64,000 nt of DNA. Origin: Shouchella oshimensis (GTDB lineage Bacteria > Bacillota > Bacilli > Bacillales > Bacillaceae_D). The stretch is taken from assembly GCF_002019765.1 (NCBI RefSeq), contig NZ_KV917380.1, positions 3,047,926 through 3,111,925 on the forward strand, written 5' to 3'. Every line of letters begins with the position of its first letter. Position 1 is the stretch's first letter. A program made the translations under genes and the position numbers. Below, one piece after another: positions 1 through 8,469 of the stretch. Under the pieces are notes generated by a model, which did not search any database, was not told where the DNA came from, and worked only from the letters and a program-made list of their open reading frames with translations.

Positions 1-60
1 AACTATACCCTATAATTGAAATGTTAATCAAACTGAATAAAGCATTCTATCCGTTAGTAT

Positions 61-93
61 TGTTTGTACAGTTTTTATTAAACGAATTTAACC
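61..93. promoter_or_regulatory. Candidate GbsR/OpcR-type operator (site 1)
   Basis: The segment contains TTTGT, then eight bases after GTACA, then TAAACGAATTTAA. It matches two other sites in this window, in front of the betaine-binding lipoprotein gene (45491-45522) and of gbsA (46308-46337). The shared pattern is TTTGTttA-N8-TAAACGAaTTAA. Here it lies about 110 bp before the regulator gene. It could serve that gene or a divergent gene left of the window, possibly an Opu-type transporter. Function is inferred from sequence sharing and context only. Confidence 0.45.
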
Positions 94-205
94 GTAGCTT
101 TCCTTTGAAATGCTCCATTATCCTAATAAATCCTCTCATTTCTCTTAGTGTTCTCTTTTTTTGTATTTTGTTACACTTTATTTATCAATCTTTTGGAGGA
201 ATATT

Positions 206-748
206 ATGGAGACAACAAACTATGAGCCATCTTTAGATGAACGACTCCAACATATACGTGAAACATTCATCCATGAGCTATCCACAAACCTTCATCTATA
301 TGGTATGAATGAATCCACAGGTCGTCTTTACGGTGCACTCCTATTTGAAGAGAATGCCCTAACCCTCGACGAAATGAGTGATCACTTAGGTATGAGCAAG
401 ACCAGTATGAGCACAAGTATTCGCCAGCTTACGGAAGCGAATATGGCCAGAAAGGTGTGGCAAAAGGGTGTACGAAAAGATCTTTATACATCAGAAGACG
501 ATTGGTATAGCTCTTTTATTGCTATTTTCACAAAACAGTGGCGAACGGCTATAGAACGCAACCGAAAAGCCAGTGTAGAAATGGAACAGGAATTACGTTC
601 GCTTTTAGAGAAAGCTCCGCACTTAACAGATCAGATTAAAATAGATTTAATAAAACTCCAGCATGCAAACGGCTATTATGATTGGATCGATGACTTTGTT
701 ACCATACTTGAAAGTGGAGAAATTTTCAAAACATTACCAAAGAAGTAA
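206..748 (+). CDS. GbsR/OpcR-like MarR-family transcriptional regulator
   Basis: A 180-residue DNA-binding regulator of the GbsR branch of the MarR family. These proteins repress choline or glycine betaine uptake and synthesis genes in Bacillus. The N-terminal half has a winged helix: YGMNESTGRLYGAL, then LGMSKTSMSTSIRQL as the recognition region, then a KGVRKDLY wing. The same layout occurs in the GbsR encoded at 45609-46166, so the two are paralogues. ATG at 206 is chosen because TTTTGGAGGA precedes it; an in-frame upstream ATG at 161 has no ribosome binding site. B. subtilis OpcR is a GbsR paralogue beside the opuC transporter operon, so an Opu-type transporter may lie just left of the window. 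The effector and exact target are not visible. Confidence 0.85.
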   Translation: METTNYEPSLDERLQHIRETFIHELSTNLHLYGMNESTGRLYGALLFEENALTLDEMSDHLGMSKTSMSTSIRQLTEANMARKVWQKGVRKDLYTSEDDWYSSFIAIFTKQWRTAIERNRKASVEMEQELRSLLEKAPHLTDQIKIDLIKLQHANGYYDWIDDFVTILESGEIFKTLPKK

Positions 749-755
749 CGCACGA

Positions 756-797
756 GCGAGGCGAGGGCGTGAGACTCTGACCGTGTCTTCGCCTCGC
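756..797. terminator. GC-rich hairpin after the GbsR-like gene
   Basis: A 9-bp perfect inverted repeat, GCGAGGCGA/TCGCCTCGC, encloses a 24-nt loop just after the stop at 748. It is much richer in G+C than its surroundings. Only a short T run (GTGTTTACATT) follows, so as an intrinsic terminator it is weak. Confidence 0.4.
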
Positions 798-847
798 ACC
801 GTGTTTACATTAATAGCGTTCAGGTATTCATCATACAAATAGAAACA

Positions 848-873
848 AACCTGAACTTTTAAAAGTTCAGGTT
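848..873 (-). terminator. Terminator of the ABC transporter operon
   Basis: A perfect 26-bp palindrome with arms AACCTGAACTTTT and AAAAGTTCAGGTT lies six bases beyond the permease stop. On the minus strand it is followed by TTTGTTTCTATTTG. The central AT-rich part would form the loop. Confidence 0.75.
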
Positions 874-878
874 CTCTC

Positions 879-1937
879 TTATATAGACTTCCTCTCCATC
901 AAACGAATACCAATTCCAGTAAATGCGAGACCCATAAAAATAAGCACCGCACTAGGGAATAAAAATTCTTCTATTGACCAATTAGCATAGGTTGCACCAG
1001 CCATCATTTCTAATCCATATCGAAGTGGACTACCATAGGACAATGCGAGCATCCACTTTGAATCCACAATGTCTAATGGCCAAAAGACCCCACCTAACAT
1101 AGCAAAGCTCGTGCTAAACAAAGGAATGACTGCCGTTAACTGTTGCGAAGACGTGACAATTCCACTCATAAAGATTCCAAATGCCATTGTTGCAAATAAA
1201 TAAGGCATAATGACAAGAAAGAGTGACCAAAAACCTCCATAGAAATCTACATTAAATACCGTCGCAAATAGAACGAGTACAATGGTAATTTGCGCAAAGG
1301 TTAGTATACATGCAACAAGTAAATTGGCGAGATAGAGTTCTGTTTTCGTGGTAGATGTTAAGATTAATCGATTCCATACACCATCCTCTTTTGATTCAAG
1401 AATTGTTAAGATTGTAAAGCCCATGGTGAAGAAGGAAAAGAAAAGGGTAAAGCCAAATAAACTTCGTAACTGCTCATCTACGTCTGTATATTCCTCCATT
1501 GCCTGTGATTCAAATTCAAATACTTCTTTATTCGTTTTGGCTGTCCCTGCCTGTTCTACATATTGTTGTAAATAGTGGGACTCAAGTACTGGTTGAACCA
1601 TGTACATAAGCGGAGCATTCTCAAAAGCACTATGAATGACATAAGATGATGCTTCTAGCTCCACAACCGCCTCCACATCTTGCGCACGTAAAAGTCGATT
1701 TGCTTCTTGGCTACTTGTTCCTTCAAATACATACTGTTCATAATTGCGATTTAATAGAGACACATGCTCGTTCACGCCGTTTTCATCTAGCGAGTCGGAG
1801 TAAACCATTACATGTATTTGAAAGGAACCTGCACCGCTTATAATAAGTGTAAAAAATACAGTCATACCAATCATAAGAAGCACGGTGAACGGAGAGCGTT
1901 TCATTTCTCTCACGTATTGATAAAAAATTGCTGTCAT
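879..1937 (-). CDS. ABC-2 type transporter permease (LnrN-like)
   Basis: A 352-residue integral membrane subunit of a two-permease efflux ABC transporter. One N-terminal membrane helix (residues about 17-36) is followed by an extracellular stretch to about residue 165. A block of about five helices at 165-345 ends in a short basic tail (MERKSI), the usual ABC-2/YhgE-like layout. The start ATG overlaps the stop of the preceding permease by 4 bp (ATGA), so the two are translationally coupled. The gene set of one ATPase, two permeases and a NarL-type two-component system matches the B. subtilis linearmycin resistance locus (lnrJK-lnrLMN), and the lengths fit. Substrate is unknown; amphipathic antibiotics are an inference from that resemblance. 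Confidence 0.8.
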   Translation of the reverse strand: MTAIFYQYVREMKRSPFTVLLMIGMTVFFTLIISGAGSFQIHVMVYSDSLDENGVNEHVSLLNRNYEQYVFEGTSSQEANRLLRAQDVEAVVELEASSYVIHSAFENAPLMYMVQPVLESHYLQQYVEQAGTAKTNKEVFEFESQAMEEYTDVDEQLRSLFGFTLFFSFFTMGFTILTILESKEDGVWNRLILTSTTKTELYLANLLVACILTFAQITIVLVLFATVFNVDFYGGFWSLFLVIMPYLFATMAFGIFMSGIVTSSQQLTAVIPLFSTSFAMLGGVFWPLDIVDSKWMLALSYGSPLRYGLEMMAGATYANWSIEEFLFPSAVLIFMGLAFTGIGIRLMERKSI

Positions 1938-3121
1938 GATTCTATGCCTCCTTTATTAGGAAACACAACCCACGCAAAGACAAACAACACAAATGATAAG
2001 GAGGTTAAATAGATAAGTGAGTGCGACAGATGTGCAATGGACTCGCCTTGACCCGCTTGAATGAACGCCTGAAGCGCCAGACCATTCGGTGTAAACTGAC
2101 CAATTTCATTAAGTAATGGTGATAAGTTAGAAGACGGGAAGAAACTTCCACCTAAAAACCCTAAAATAGATACAACGAGTAGCATAAAAACGTTCGCTAC
2201 TTTTTCTGTATTTGCTCGAAATTGGATAGCAACAAGCAGTGAGGCGACACTACCTACTGTTAAACAAAGCACAACGGCAATTGCTATAAAGCTTAGCCAG
2301 TTGGTGATTGTAATTTGAAAAATCAGCATAGACAGCCCAAACAAAACGACTAACTGAAGAAAAACAATTACGCAAGAAGTAGAAAATTTCGCCAATAAAT
2401 AGTTGACAGGTTGAATATTCGCCAATACAAGCCGTCCATAAATTTTTCCTTTTTTCTCTGTAAAAGCAAAATTTGCCATAAGTCCGGCAGTAAAGAAAAC
2501 GTATAGAACACCCATACCATATGTGTAATACTCAAATGATGTAAGGGGTGAATTCCCTTGAACAACTACAGTTCCAAAATCCGCGGCTATCTCTTCATTT
2601 TCAGCGAGTTCTGTATGTGCATATACTTGCTCCATGTACGAATTCATCATCATTTGAACCATCATTGCATGCTGTCTTTGTTCCTGATTTAAGAATAATT
2701 GAAAGGACTCCATATCTTCTGACCACTCTTCCCCAAGCTGCTCGTGCCAAAGCATCAGTCGATACCCTTTCGGCATTTCAATAACGGCGGTGTAGTCTTT
2801 ATATACCACGTCGTCATCAGGTGAATAATAGTCGACACCTATTTCACTATCCATATAAGCAAAAAGAGTGTCTGGAACGGCTAATCGTAGTAATTCATCT
2901 TCACTAATAGAAAACCTCTCAGATGCTACCTGAAGATCGTCTTCAAGTGTAGACGCCTCAACTATTGCAATGGATACTTCCTCAAAACTCACTTCTGAGG
3001 AAAATGAATTGGTTAATGCAAATCCTAAAATCATAGTAGATACAAATGGTAGTAATAAAGTCGACAAAAGCGCACCCTTATCATTGACAAGTTGCTTTAA
3101 TTCTTTTTGAAAGATACTCAT
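1934..3121 (-). CDS. ABC-2 type transporter permease (LnrM-like)
   Basis: A 395-residue membrane protein paired with the permease that follows it. The first helix (residues about 15-38) is followed by an external region of roughly 190 residues rich in acidic residues. Then come about five helices, including the segment FLGGSFFPSSNLSPL that is typical of ABC-2 permeases before the last helix pair. LnrM of B. subtilis has a similar length, about 396 residues. The start ATG at 3121 has GAGGAG seven bases upstream and lies 12 bp after the ATPase stop, so the three transporter genes form one operon. Assignment to the ABC-2 family is firm; the Lnr relationship is inferred from gene content. Confidence 0.8.
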   Translation of the reverse strand: MSIFQKELKQLVNDKGALLSTLLLPFVSTMILGFALTNSFSSEVSFEEVSIAIVEASTLEDDLQVASERFSISEDELLRLAVPDTLFAYMDSEIGVDYYSPDDDVVYKDYTAVIEMPKGYRLMLWHEQLGEEWSEDMESFQLFLNQEQRQHAMMVQMMMNSYMEQVYAHTELAENEEIAADFGTVVVQGNSPLTSFEYYTYGMGVLYVFFTAGLMANFAFTEKKGKIYGRLVLANIQPVNYLLAKFSTSCVIVFLQLVVLFGLSMLIFQITITNWLSFIAIAVVLCLTVGSVASLLVAIQFRANTEKVANVFMLLVVSILGFLGGSFFPSSNLSPLLNEIGQFTPNGLALQAFIQAGQGESIAHLSHSLIYLTSLSFVLFVFAWVVFPNKGGIES

Positions 3122-3133
3122 GAGAATGCTCCT

Positions 3134-4063
3134 CTAATCGCGTAAGGTACGACCTGTTAAATGAAGAAATACATCTTCTAAAGTCGCCTCTTCTACTTTT
3201 ATCGCACGCACTTCAACATTCTCTCCTTGTGCCGCTTGTAATAATTCTTTAAATAATTCTTTTTCATAAGAAACGACTCGATAACCACTCTCGATCTCAA
3301 CGACAGATTTCACAGCATCTAATGCTTCTAACTGTTCTTTCAACGAATTTTTCTGTATGTGGACGGTTAATTCATACGTTCGTTCTATACTTAAAATTTG
3401 TTTAATTTCATTCTTTGTACCTGATGCGATAATGGATCCACGATCCATAATATAAATACGGTCGCACAAGAATTCTACTTCTTCCATGTAATGACTTGTA
3501 TACAAAATGGTTTTACCTTCTTCTTGCTGTAATTTACGGATTAAATCTAGCAAATGCCTTCTTGAATGTGGATCAATTCCAACAGTTGGCTCATCCAGTA
3601 TAAGAAATTCTGGCTGGTGAATAAGCGCAACCGCTAGATTTAATCGCCGTTTCATTCCACCTGAGAACGTTTTAACTTGATGATTTTTTCGTTCATCTAA
3701 CTCCATTAACGTTAATAATTCATTGACACGTTCTGTTAAAGCATCCCCTTTTAATTTATAAGCTTTTCCGAAGAACTGCAGATTTTCCCTAGCAGTTAAT
3801 TCATTATAAAGTGCAATATCTTGTGGAACGACACCAATTTTTTCTCGAAATGAGGTTAACTGTGAATGAATGGACTTGCCGTTAAGAAAGATTTTTCCTT
3901 TTGATGGTTTGCTTAAGCTGGATAACATCTCGATTAACGTTGACTTTCCCGCTCCATTTGGCCCAAGTAAACCAACCGATTCACCTTTCTTTAAATAAAG
4001 ACCGATACCATTTACCGCATGTACCGGTCCATATGATTTTGTAAGTTGCTCTGCTTCTATCAA
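3134..4063 (-). CDS. ABC transporter ATP-binding protein (LnrL-like)
   Basis: A 309-residue ATPase that drives the two permeases encoded after it. The nucleotide-binding domain covers about residues 1-215. It has a Walker A motif (GPNGAGKST, near 35), a Q-loop (VVPQD, near 79), the signature SGGMKRR (near 133), Walker B (FLILDEPT, near 154) and the switch histidine (YTSHY). A C-terminal DrrA-type accessory region of about 90 residues follows. The start is TTG, preceded by a strong GAGGAGGTGA; no ATG lies near enough to replace it. It follows the response regulator gene after about 100 bp that contain a hairpin and a palindromic operator candidate, suggesting separate regulated transcription of the transporter. 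Confidence 0.88.
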   Translation of the reverse strand: MIEAEQLTKSYGPVHAVNGIGLYLKKGESVGLLGPNGAGKSTLIEMLSSLSKPSKGKIFLNGKSIHSQLTSFREKIGVVPQDIALYNELTARENLQFFGKAYKLKGDALTERVNELLTLMELDERKNHQVKTFSGGMKRRLNLAVALIHQPEFLILDEPTVGIDPHSRRHLLDLIRKLQQEEGKTILYTSHYMEEVEFLCDRIYIMDRGSIIASGTKNEIKQILSIERTYELTVHIQKNSLKEQLEALDAVKSVVEIESGYRVVSYEKELFKELLQAAQGENVEVRAIKVEEATLEDVFLHLTGRTLRD

Positions 4064-4100
4064 AATCGGTCACCTCCTCATCATTACAATAAGTGTAAAC

Positions 4101-4140
4101 AAAAAAAAGAGCGCTAGCTATTTACTAGAGTCACTCTTTT
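4101..4140 (-). terminator. Hairpin with T-run between response regulator and ABC genes
   Basis: On the minus strand AAAGAG...CTAG pairs with CTAG...CTCTTT around a small internal loop, followed by TTTTTTTT. It lies between the response regulator stop and the ATPase start. It may end the upstream transcript or act as an attenuator. Confidence 0.5.
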
Positions 4141-4150
4141 GTTTTAGTTA

Positions 4151-4168
4151 ATATGACTAGAGTCATAT
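4151..4168. promoter_or_regulatory. 7-4-7 palindrome, candidate response regulator operator
   Basis: The sequence ATATGAC-TAGA-GTCATAT is a perfect inverted repeat of 7-bp arms with a 4-bp spacer. The 10-mer ACTAGAGTCA inside it is repeated at about 4124-4133. The palindrome overlaps the stop codon of the response regulator gene and lies about 90 bp before the ABC ATPase start. LiaR-type boxes have the same 7-4-7 shape. A role as the binding site of the adjacent NarL-type regulator is inferred. Confidence 0.45.
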
Positions 4169-4798
4169 GTCGTGTTTAATGGCATAGATCGCAAGCTGTG
4201 TACGATCACGAACATCTAACTTCGTGAAAAGTTGACTTATATAGTTTTTGACTGTTCCAATCGTTAAAAATAGCGCTTCAGAAATCTCGGCGTTGCTTAG
4301 CCCTTCACCTACCATTCTGGCAATTTCTTTTTCGCGTTCGTTTAAGAAAGGAACCACTGTTCGACTTGATTGCTTCCGTTCAAGTAAAGTAGGAATGACT
4401 TTTGCTGCTACTTGACCGTCAAGTATAAATTCTCCCTTTAACGCTTTTTCGATTGAGAGGAGAAGACCTTCACGATCGGCATCTTTTAACACGTATCCAT
4501 TCGCTCCTAACTTTAATGATTCGAGTGCATATTCTTCATCAGCAAAGGTTGTGAGCATAACAATTTTCACTTTCTTATTTGAATGCCGAATTTCTTTAAC
4601 TGCTTCAATTCCGTTCATCAACGGCATACGAACGTCCATTAGAATCAAATCAACAGAATGAGTCAAAGACAGTTGAACTGCCTCTAACCCGTTACTGGCT
4701 TCTAACGTTTTATACAATCCATCATATTCAATCATCATTTTTAAACCTTGTCTTACAATGAGCTGATCTTCAACGAGCAGAATTCGTTTTTGAGTCAA
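4163..4798 (-). CDS. NarL/LuxR-family response regulator (LnrK-like)
   Basis: A 211-residue two-component response regulator. The receiver domain covers residues about 4-118, with acidic residues E10/D11, phospho-acceptor D55 (LILMDVRMP), a conserved T in MLTTFADE and K in YVLKDAD. The C-terminal LuxR-type helix-turn-helix (residues about 148-205) has NEREKEIARMVGEGLSNAEI and GTVKNYISQLFTKL. The start is TTG at 4798, behind AAAGGGG, inside the 3' end of the kinase gene (29-bp overlap). Position directly before the ABC transporter suggests it activates that operon, as LnrK does for lnrLMN in B. subtilis. Confidence 0.9.
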   Translation of the reverse strand: MTQKRILLVEDQLIVRQGLKMMIEYDGLYKTLEASNGLEAVQLSLTHSVDLILMDVRMPLMNGIEAVKEIRHSNKKVKIVMLTTFADEEYALESLKLGANGYVLKDADREGLLLSIEKALKGEFILDGQVAAKVIPTLLERKQSSRTVVPFLNEREKEIARMVGEGLSNAEISEALFLTIGTVKNYISQLFTKLDVRDRTQLAIYAIKHDI

Positions 4799-5864
4799 TT
4801 GGAAAGACCCCTTTCATGTAAAAAGTGGCTTCGTTAAAATGGGCATAAAACTGCCCATCTAATTCTTCAAATCGATTTCGAAGTTGAGTGAGTCCGAATC
4901 CTTCATGGAACTTTTTCTGTTCAGCTTCATTTTCTAAAATAGCTACGTACATATAGTCTGCATAGACTGATAACGTGACATTTACTTGTTTTGCATAAGA
5001 ATGGCGCATCGCATTGGTTAATCCCTCTTGTACAAACCGATAAAGAGCCATACTTTGCTCATTTGTCAACCCTTGTGATAAAGCACCTGCTTCTGTTGTT
5101 AATCGAACGTGTACATGGCTTTCTGCTTCAAGCTTACGAATCAATCGAAGAATCATAGCCACACCGCGAATTTCCTCTATTTCGAGAGCCCGCACCGCTT
5201 TGCGCATTTCATCTAGCGCTTGTCGAGCCGTTTGTTTTGCCTCACTTAAATAAGGATTTTCAGTTTCATTTTGCAGTTCAGCCATTTGCAGTTGCATGCC
5301 AAGCGCCGTCAGCTGATGACCTACAGAATCATGCACATCTCGAGCAATTCTTGTCCGCTCTGCTTGTTTGACTGTATCTTCCTCTTCAACAAGCTGCCTT
5401 TTGAGTAAACGTTTTTCATACAAAAGTGTATTCATTTGTTCCTGATTTTCATTGTTCCGTTGCCTTTGTTTAGTAAGATAAACCGTGCAGTAAAGGATTA
5501 AAAAAGATAAAAAGAGCGCCATCATTCCCATAGACAACGTACCAGCACTAAACAAAATCGAACAAAGGAGAATTGCCCCAAATGCGAAACTGTACCGCTT
5601 AGCGACAACCTCTGAAAAGTAAGGCAGACATACAAGTAGTAATACAATTAACCACGTTTGTTCTCCTGGGAAAAGAATCATTGTCACGAATGCTAGTAAT
5701 AAATAAAGGTAAACGCCATTGGACCATAGTGGCTCAGAACAAACTCCACCTACCATTAAACCGAATAGAATCCAAAATAACGGACTCGTCAATAATAAAG
5801 GATCAAGAAAAACAACAACGGCATTCGCACAAATGATCAAGCAAATCGGAAGCCAACCATTCAT
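4770..5864 (-). CDS. DesK-type sensor histidine kinase (LnrJ-like)
   Basis: A 364-residue membrane sensor kinase. Residues 1-130 contain about five to six hydrophobic segments with almost no extracellular loop, so it is an intramembrane-sensing kinase. A short linker (135-165) leads to a HisKA_3 domain with H178 in ARDVHDSVGHQL. The ATPase domain has the N-box FVQEGLTNAMRHS and a GFGLTQLRNR G-box. It overlaps both neighbours: 4 bp (ATGA) with the acetyltransferase gene and 29 bp with the response regulator. Its partner is the response regulator. The signal is unknown; membrane perturbation by amphipathic drugs is inferred from the LnrJ resemblance. Confidence 0.88.
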   Translation of the reverse strand: MNGWLPICLIICANAVVVFLDPLLLTSPLFWILFGLMVGGVCSEPLWSNGVYLYLLLAFVTMILFPGEQTWLIVLLLVCLPYFSEVVAKRYSFAFGAILLCSILFSAGTLSMGMMALFLSFLILYCTVYLTKQRQRNNENQEQMNTLLYEKRLLKRQLVEEEDTVKQAERTRIARDVHDSVGHQLTALGMQLQMAELQNETENPYLSEAKQTARQALDEMRKAVRALEIEEIRGVAMILRLIRKLEAESHVHVRLTTEAGALSQGLTNEQSMALYRFVQEGLTNAMRHSYAKQVNVTLSVYADYMYVAILENEAEQKKFHEGFGLTQLRNRFEELDGQFYAHFNEATFYMKGVFPIDSKTNSAR

Positions 5865-6367
5865 ATAGAAACAATCTGTTTATAATAAAAATTCGTTGCT
5901 TCTAATTGATGAGATCGTGCAGATTTTGCAAACTGAGGAATTGTGCCTGCAAATGTATAATTCAATTTTTTATAGAGTTCATTTGCCGATGATCCCTTTT
6001 CTGTATCAAGTACAAGTACTGTTATTCCTTTGGCAACAGCAGCTCTTTCTGCCTCCTTCAATAATTGCATTGCGTACCCGCGTCCTCGAAACTTTGGATG
6101 AACCATTACTTTTGCAATTTCCGCTCGGTGTCGACCATTCTCCTTCTCACTACAAGCGAGTTGTACAGAGCCAACTAGCTTCTCTTGTTCCATTGCTACA
6201 AATACCATTAACGTATCTTTTATTTCAACCGTATCCCAGTAAGCTTCTGCTTTTTCCATTGTTAGTGGCGCTAAAAAATTTATAGAAGCGCCTTCGTTCA
6301 CACATTCTGTTAACAACTGACTCAACTCTTTTTTATACGCTGTTAAATGATAAATTTGTTTGATCAT
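5861..6367 (-). CDS. GNAT family N-acetyltransferase
   Basis: A 168-residue protein with the GNAT fold. The acetyl-CoA binding motif lies at VMVHPKFRGRGYAMQLLKEA (residues about 93-112; the R-G-R-G-Y core is diagnostic). A later beta strand (VLVLDTEKGSSANELYKKL) precedes the last helix. It acts on an unidentified small molecule or peptide in the cytoplasm. The gene lies 15 bp after the phzF-like gene and overlaps the kinase gene by 4 bp, so the M20 peptidase, PhzF, GNAT and two-component genes look like one transcription unit. Its link to drug sensing is unclear. Confidence 0.85.
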   Translation of the reverse strand: MIKQIYHLTAYKKELSQLLTECVNEGASINFLAPLTMEKAEAYWDTVEIKDTLMVFVAMEQEKLVGSVQLACSEKENGRHRAEIAKVMVHPKFRGRGYAMQLLKEAERAAVAKGITVLVLDTEKGSSANELYKKLNYTFAGTIPQFAKSARSHQLEATNFYYKQIVSI

Positions 6368-6382
6368 AAGTAGGCTCCTTTT

Positions 6383-7243
6383 CTATGCATTCCACGTACC
6401 CGAAGCAAGCAGCACAGCCTGTCCACCAACATGTATGTCAAATGAATTGACTTTTTTCTCCCCTTTTAAATGAAGGGTGGAGGGCCTATTCATGAATACT
6501 CCTTGTTCAGATACAAGCGACAAACGTGACACAGCTTCATGTTTCATTATAAAAGCTAAAATGGCACCATTTGAAGAACCTGTTGCCACGTCTTCTGGAA
6601 TGCCATAGTATGGTGCAAAATCTCGAACAGAAAGATCTGATCGATCCCCTTCCATCGCAAAAACACAAATTCCTTTTGCTTCAATGCGGCTAATTAACGC
6701 TTCGTAAGCTGAATGGTTCAGTTTTGTTCGCTTCAGGACTTCTACAGATTTCACCGGTGCAACTACAACAGGAAGCCCTGTAGAAATTTCTTGAACAGGC
6801 CAAAACGGATGAAAATCAACCTCTTTTAAACCTAATACTTTAGCAGCTTCATAAGGTGGTATGACTTGGCTGAATTGAGGTGTTTGCTGAGTCATCCAAT
6901 AAATCGAGGTCTGATTATCGATTAAAACAGGCACAAGACCACTTTTTGTTCGGAACACCACCTTATTTAAAGTACTCCCGTAGCGAGAATGCCATATAAA
7001 AGCAGCCCCTATTAGAGGGTGCCCCCCAAATGGAATCTCTTCTTCAGGTGTATGAATCCATGCATCAATTATGTGATTTTCCGTTAACTGAAGAAAAATC
7101 GTCTCTGAAAAATGAAGTTCTTTTGCCAGCTGTTGTCGAATAGAGACTTCAAGATTATCATCCAAAATAAAAACTGCGAGTTGATTGCCTGAAAATGCTT
7201 GATCAGTAAACACATCTACTATATAAAAGGGAATTTGCTTCAT
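6383..7243 (-). CDS. PhzF family isomerase/epimerase-like protein
   Basis: A 286-residue protein of the PhzF family, which has the diaminopimelate epimerase fold. The N-terminal signature VDVFTDQAFSGNQLAVF is followed by the catalytic glutamate E47 in LHFSETIFL. A GGHPLIGAAF segment (near 73) and a DVATGSSNGAILAF motif (near 217) complete the active-site pattern. Family members isomerise small amino or hydroxy acids; the substrate here cannot be told. The start ATG directly abuts the stop of the M20 peptidase gene (TAAATG), indicating translational coupling. Confidence 0.88.
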   Translation of the reverse strand: MKQIPFYIVDVFTDQAFSGNQLAVFILDDNLEVSIRQQLAKELHFSETIFLQLTENHIIDAWIHTPEEEIPFGGHPLIGAAFIWHSRYGSTLNKVVFRTKSGLVPVLIDNQTSIYWMTQQTPQFSQVIPPYEAAKVLGLKEVDFHPFWPVQEISTGLPVVVAPVKSVEVLKRTKLNHSAYEALISRIEAKGICVFAMEGDRSDLSVRDFAPYYGIPEDVATGSSNGAILAFIMKHEAVSRLSLVSEQGVFMNRPSTLHLKGEKKVNSFDIHVGGQAVLLASGTWNA

Positions 7244-8401
7244 TTACTTAAACACCACATCTTTAGATAGGACCCGTTGAATGACATTTAAAAGTAGTGT
7301 TGTTCGTTCTTGTAATGAAGTGACTTGTAAATATTCTTCTTCACTGTGAAAGCCGCTACCAACTGGACCCATTCCATCTATTGTTGGAATACCGAGTGCT
7401 GATGTGTATGAAGCATCGGATCCTCCTCCTGAAGACGTTTCGCCCACTTCAATCCCTACTAAGCGGGCTTGCTCTCGCACAAGTTCATAAAGTTGAATCG
7501 TTTTATTCGATCGCATCATTGGCGGTCTCGTAATTCTTCCTTTAACAGTCGTTGATGTGCCTTTGATTCTCGTTTCATTCGCAATTGACTCGATAGCTGC
7601 TTCAAGTTCACTTGCTTGCTCCATTTTTGATAGACGAATGTCTATATCAGCTTCTGCGTAATCGGCAACCGTGTTAACCGCTGTGCCGCCTCTTATAACC
7701 CCAACGTTCACATGAATTCCTGCTGTTGCATCCGATAGCTGATGTAAAGCGATAATTTTGTAGGCTAGTTCTTCTACGGCGCTTGCTCCCTTTTCAGGAT
7801 CATTCCCAGAATGGGCAGCAATCCCCTCAACACGCATCACATACCGTCCTCCACCACGGCGAAACGTTACAACCGATCCGTCTTTTCGTGCTGGCTCCAT
7901 AACTAAAACAGCCTTTTTTCCTATTGCCTGTTCCTCAATAATGCTACGTCCAGATGGTGCACCAATTTCTTCATCGCTTGTGAACAATACGTCGATTTGG
8001 TTTAAAATCGTTGGATTGGTTTCATAAAGAGTTTTTAGCGCAAAGTAAGTTGTGACATGGCTTCCTTTCATATCTGCTACACCCGGCCCGTAAGCTTTGT
8101 CATCCTTCACCACAAAAGGGCGAACAGCCGACGTTCCCACTGGAAAGACAGTATCCATATGGAGCATGAGCAAGATAGAGGGTTGCTTATTTGTTTTCTT
8201 TTGCTTCAACAAGATATGGTTACCATACTCTTCTTGCTTCACTATCGTTTCGACAAACCCTAATTCATTAAAGGCATTAATTAAATAGGAACCAACGTTG
8301 TCTACCCCTGATTTGTCATAAGAACCACTATCCATCATGACTAATTCGTTTAACATATGTAGCATCTCTTCTTGTTTGCTCATTTCTATCACTACTTTCA
8401 T
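7244..8401 (-). CDS. M20 family metallopeptidase (carboxypeptidase G2-like)
   Basis: A 385-residue zinc-dependent amidohydrolase of the M20 family. Predicted metal and catalytic residues are H81 and D83 (LHMDTVFP), D110 (GPGVADMKG), E144/E145 (TSDEEIG), E169 (VMEPA) and a late histidine (GSGFHSEEEY). A dimerisation domain is inserted at about 185-295. Family members remove C-terminal glutamate or hydrolyse N-acyl amino acids. Neither the ATG at 8401 nor the in-frame ATG at 8383 has a strong ribosome binding site; GTGAT lies just upstream of the second, so the true protein may be six residues shorter. It heads the run of genes leading to the two-component system. Confidence 0.88.
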   Translation of the reverse strand: MKVVIEMSKQEEMLHMLNELVMMDSGSYDKSGVDNVGSYLINAFNELGFVETIVKQEEYGNHILLKQKKTNKQPSILLMLHMDTVFPVGTSAVRPFVVKDDKAYGPGVADMKGSHVTTYFALKTLYETNPTILNQIDVLFTSDEEIGAPSGRSIIEEQAIGKKAVLVMEPARKDGSVVTFRRGGGRYVMRVEGIAAHSGNDPEKGASAVEELAYKIIALHQLSDATAGIHVNVGVIRGGTAVNTVADYAEADIDIRLSKMEQASELEAAIESIANETRIKGTSTTVKGRITRPPMMRSNKTIQLYELVREQARLVGIEVGETSSGGGSDASYTSALGIPTIDGMGPVGSGFHSEEEYLQVTSLQERTTLLLNVIQRVLSKDVVFK

Positions 8402-8437
8402 ACATTCATATTTTTCTGACAGTCGTTGTAAGAGGAA

Positions 8438-8459
8438 GACCTACGAATACTCATAGGTC
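8438..8459 (-). terminator. Hairpin after the membrane protein gene
   Basis: An 8-bp stem, GACCTATG/CGTAGGTC with one G-U pair, encloses AGTATT and is followed on the minus strand by TTCCTCTT. It lies between the membrane protein stop (8470) and the M20 gene start. The tail is weak. Confidence 0.4.
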
Positions 8460-8469
8460 ACGGTATCTA

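Noticed and set aside
5896..6285. 129-codon frame antisense to the acetyltransferase gene
   Set aside because: The leucine-rich composition follows from reading the coding strand backwards; no start signals.
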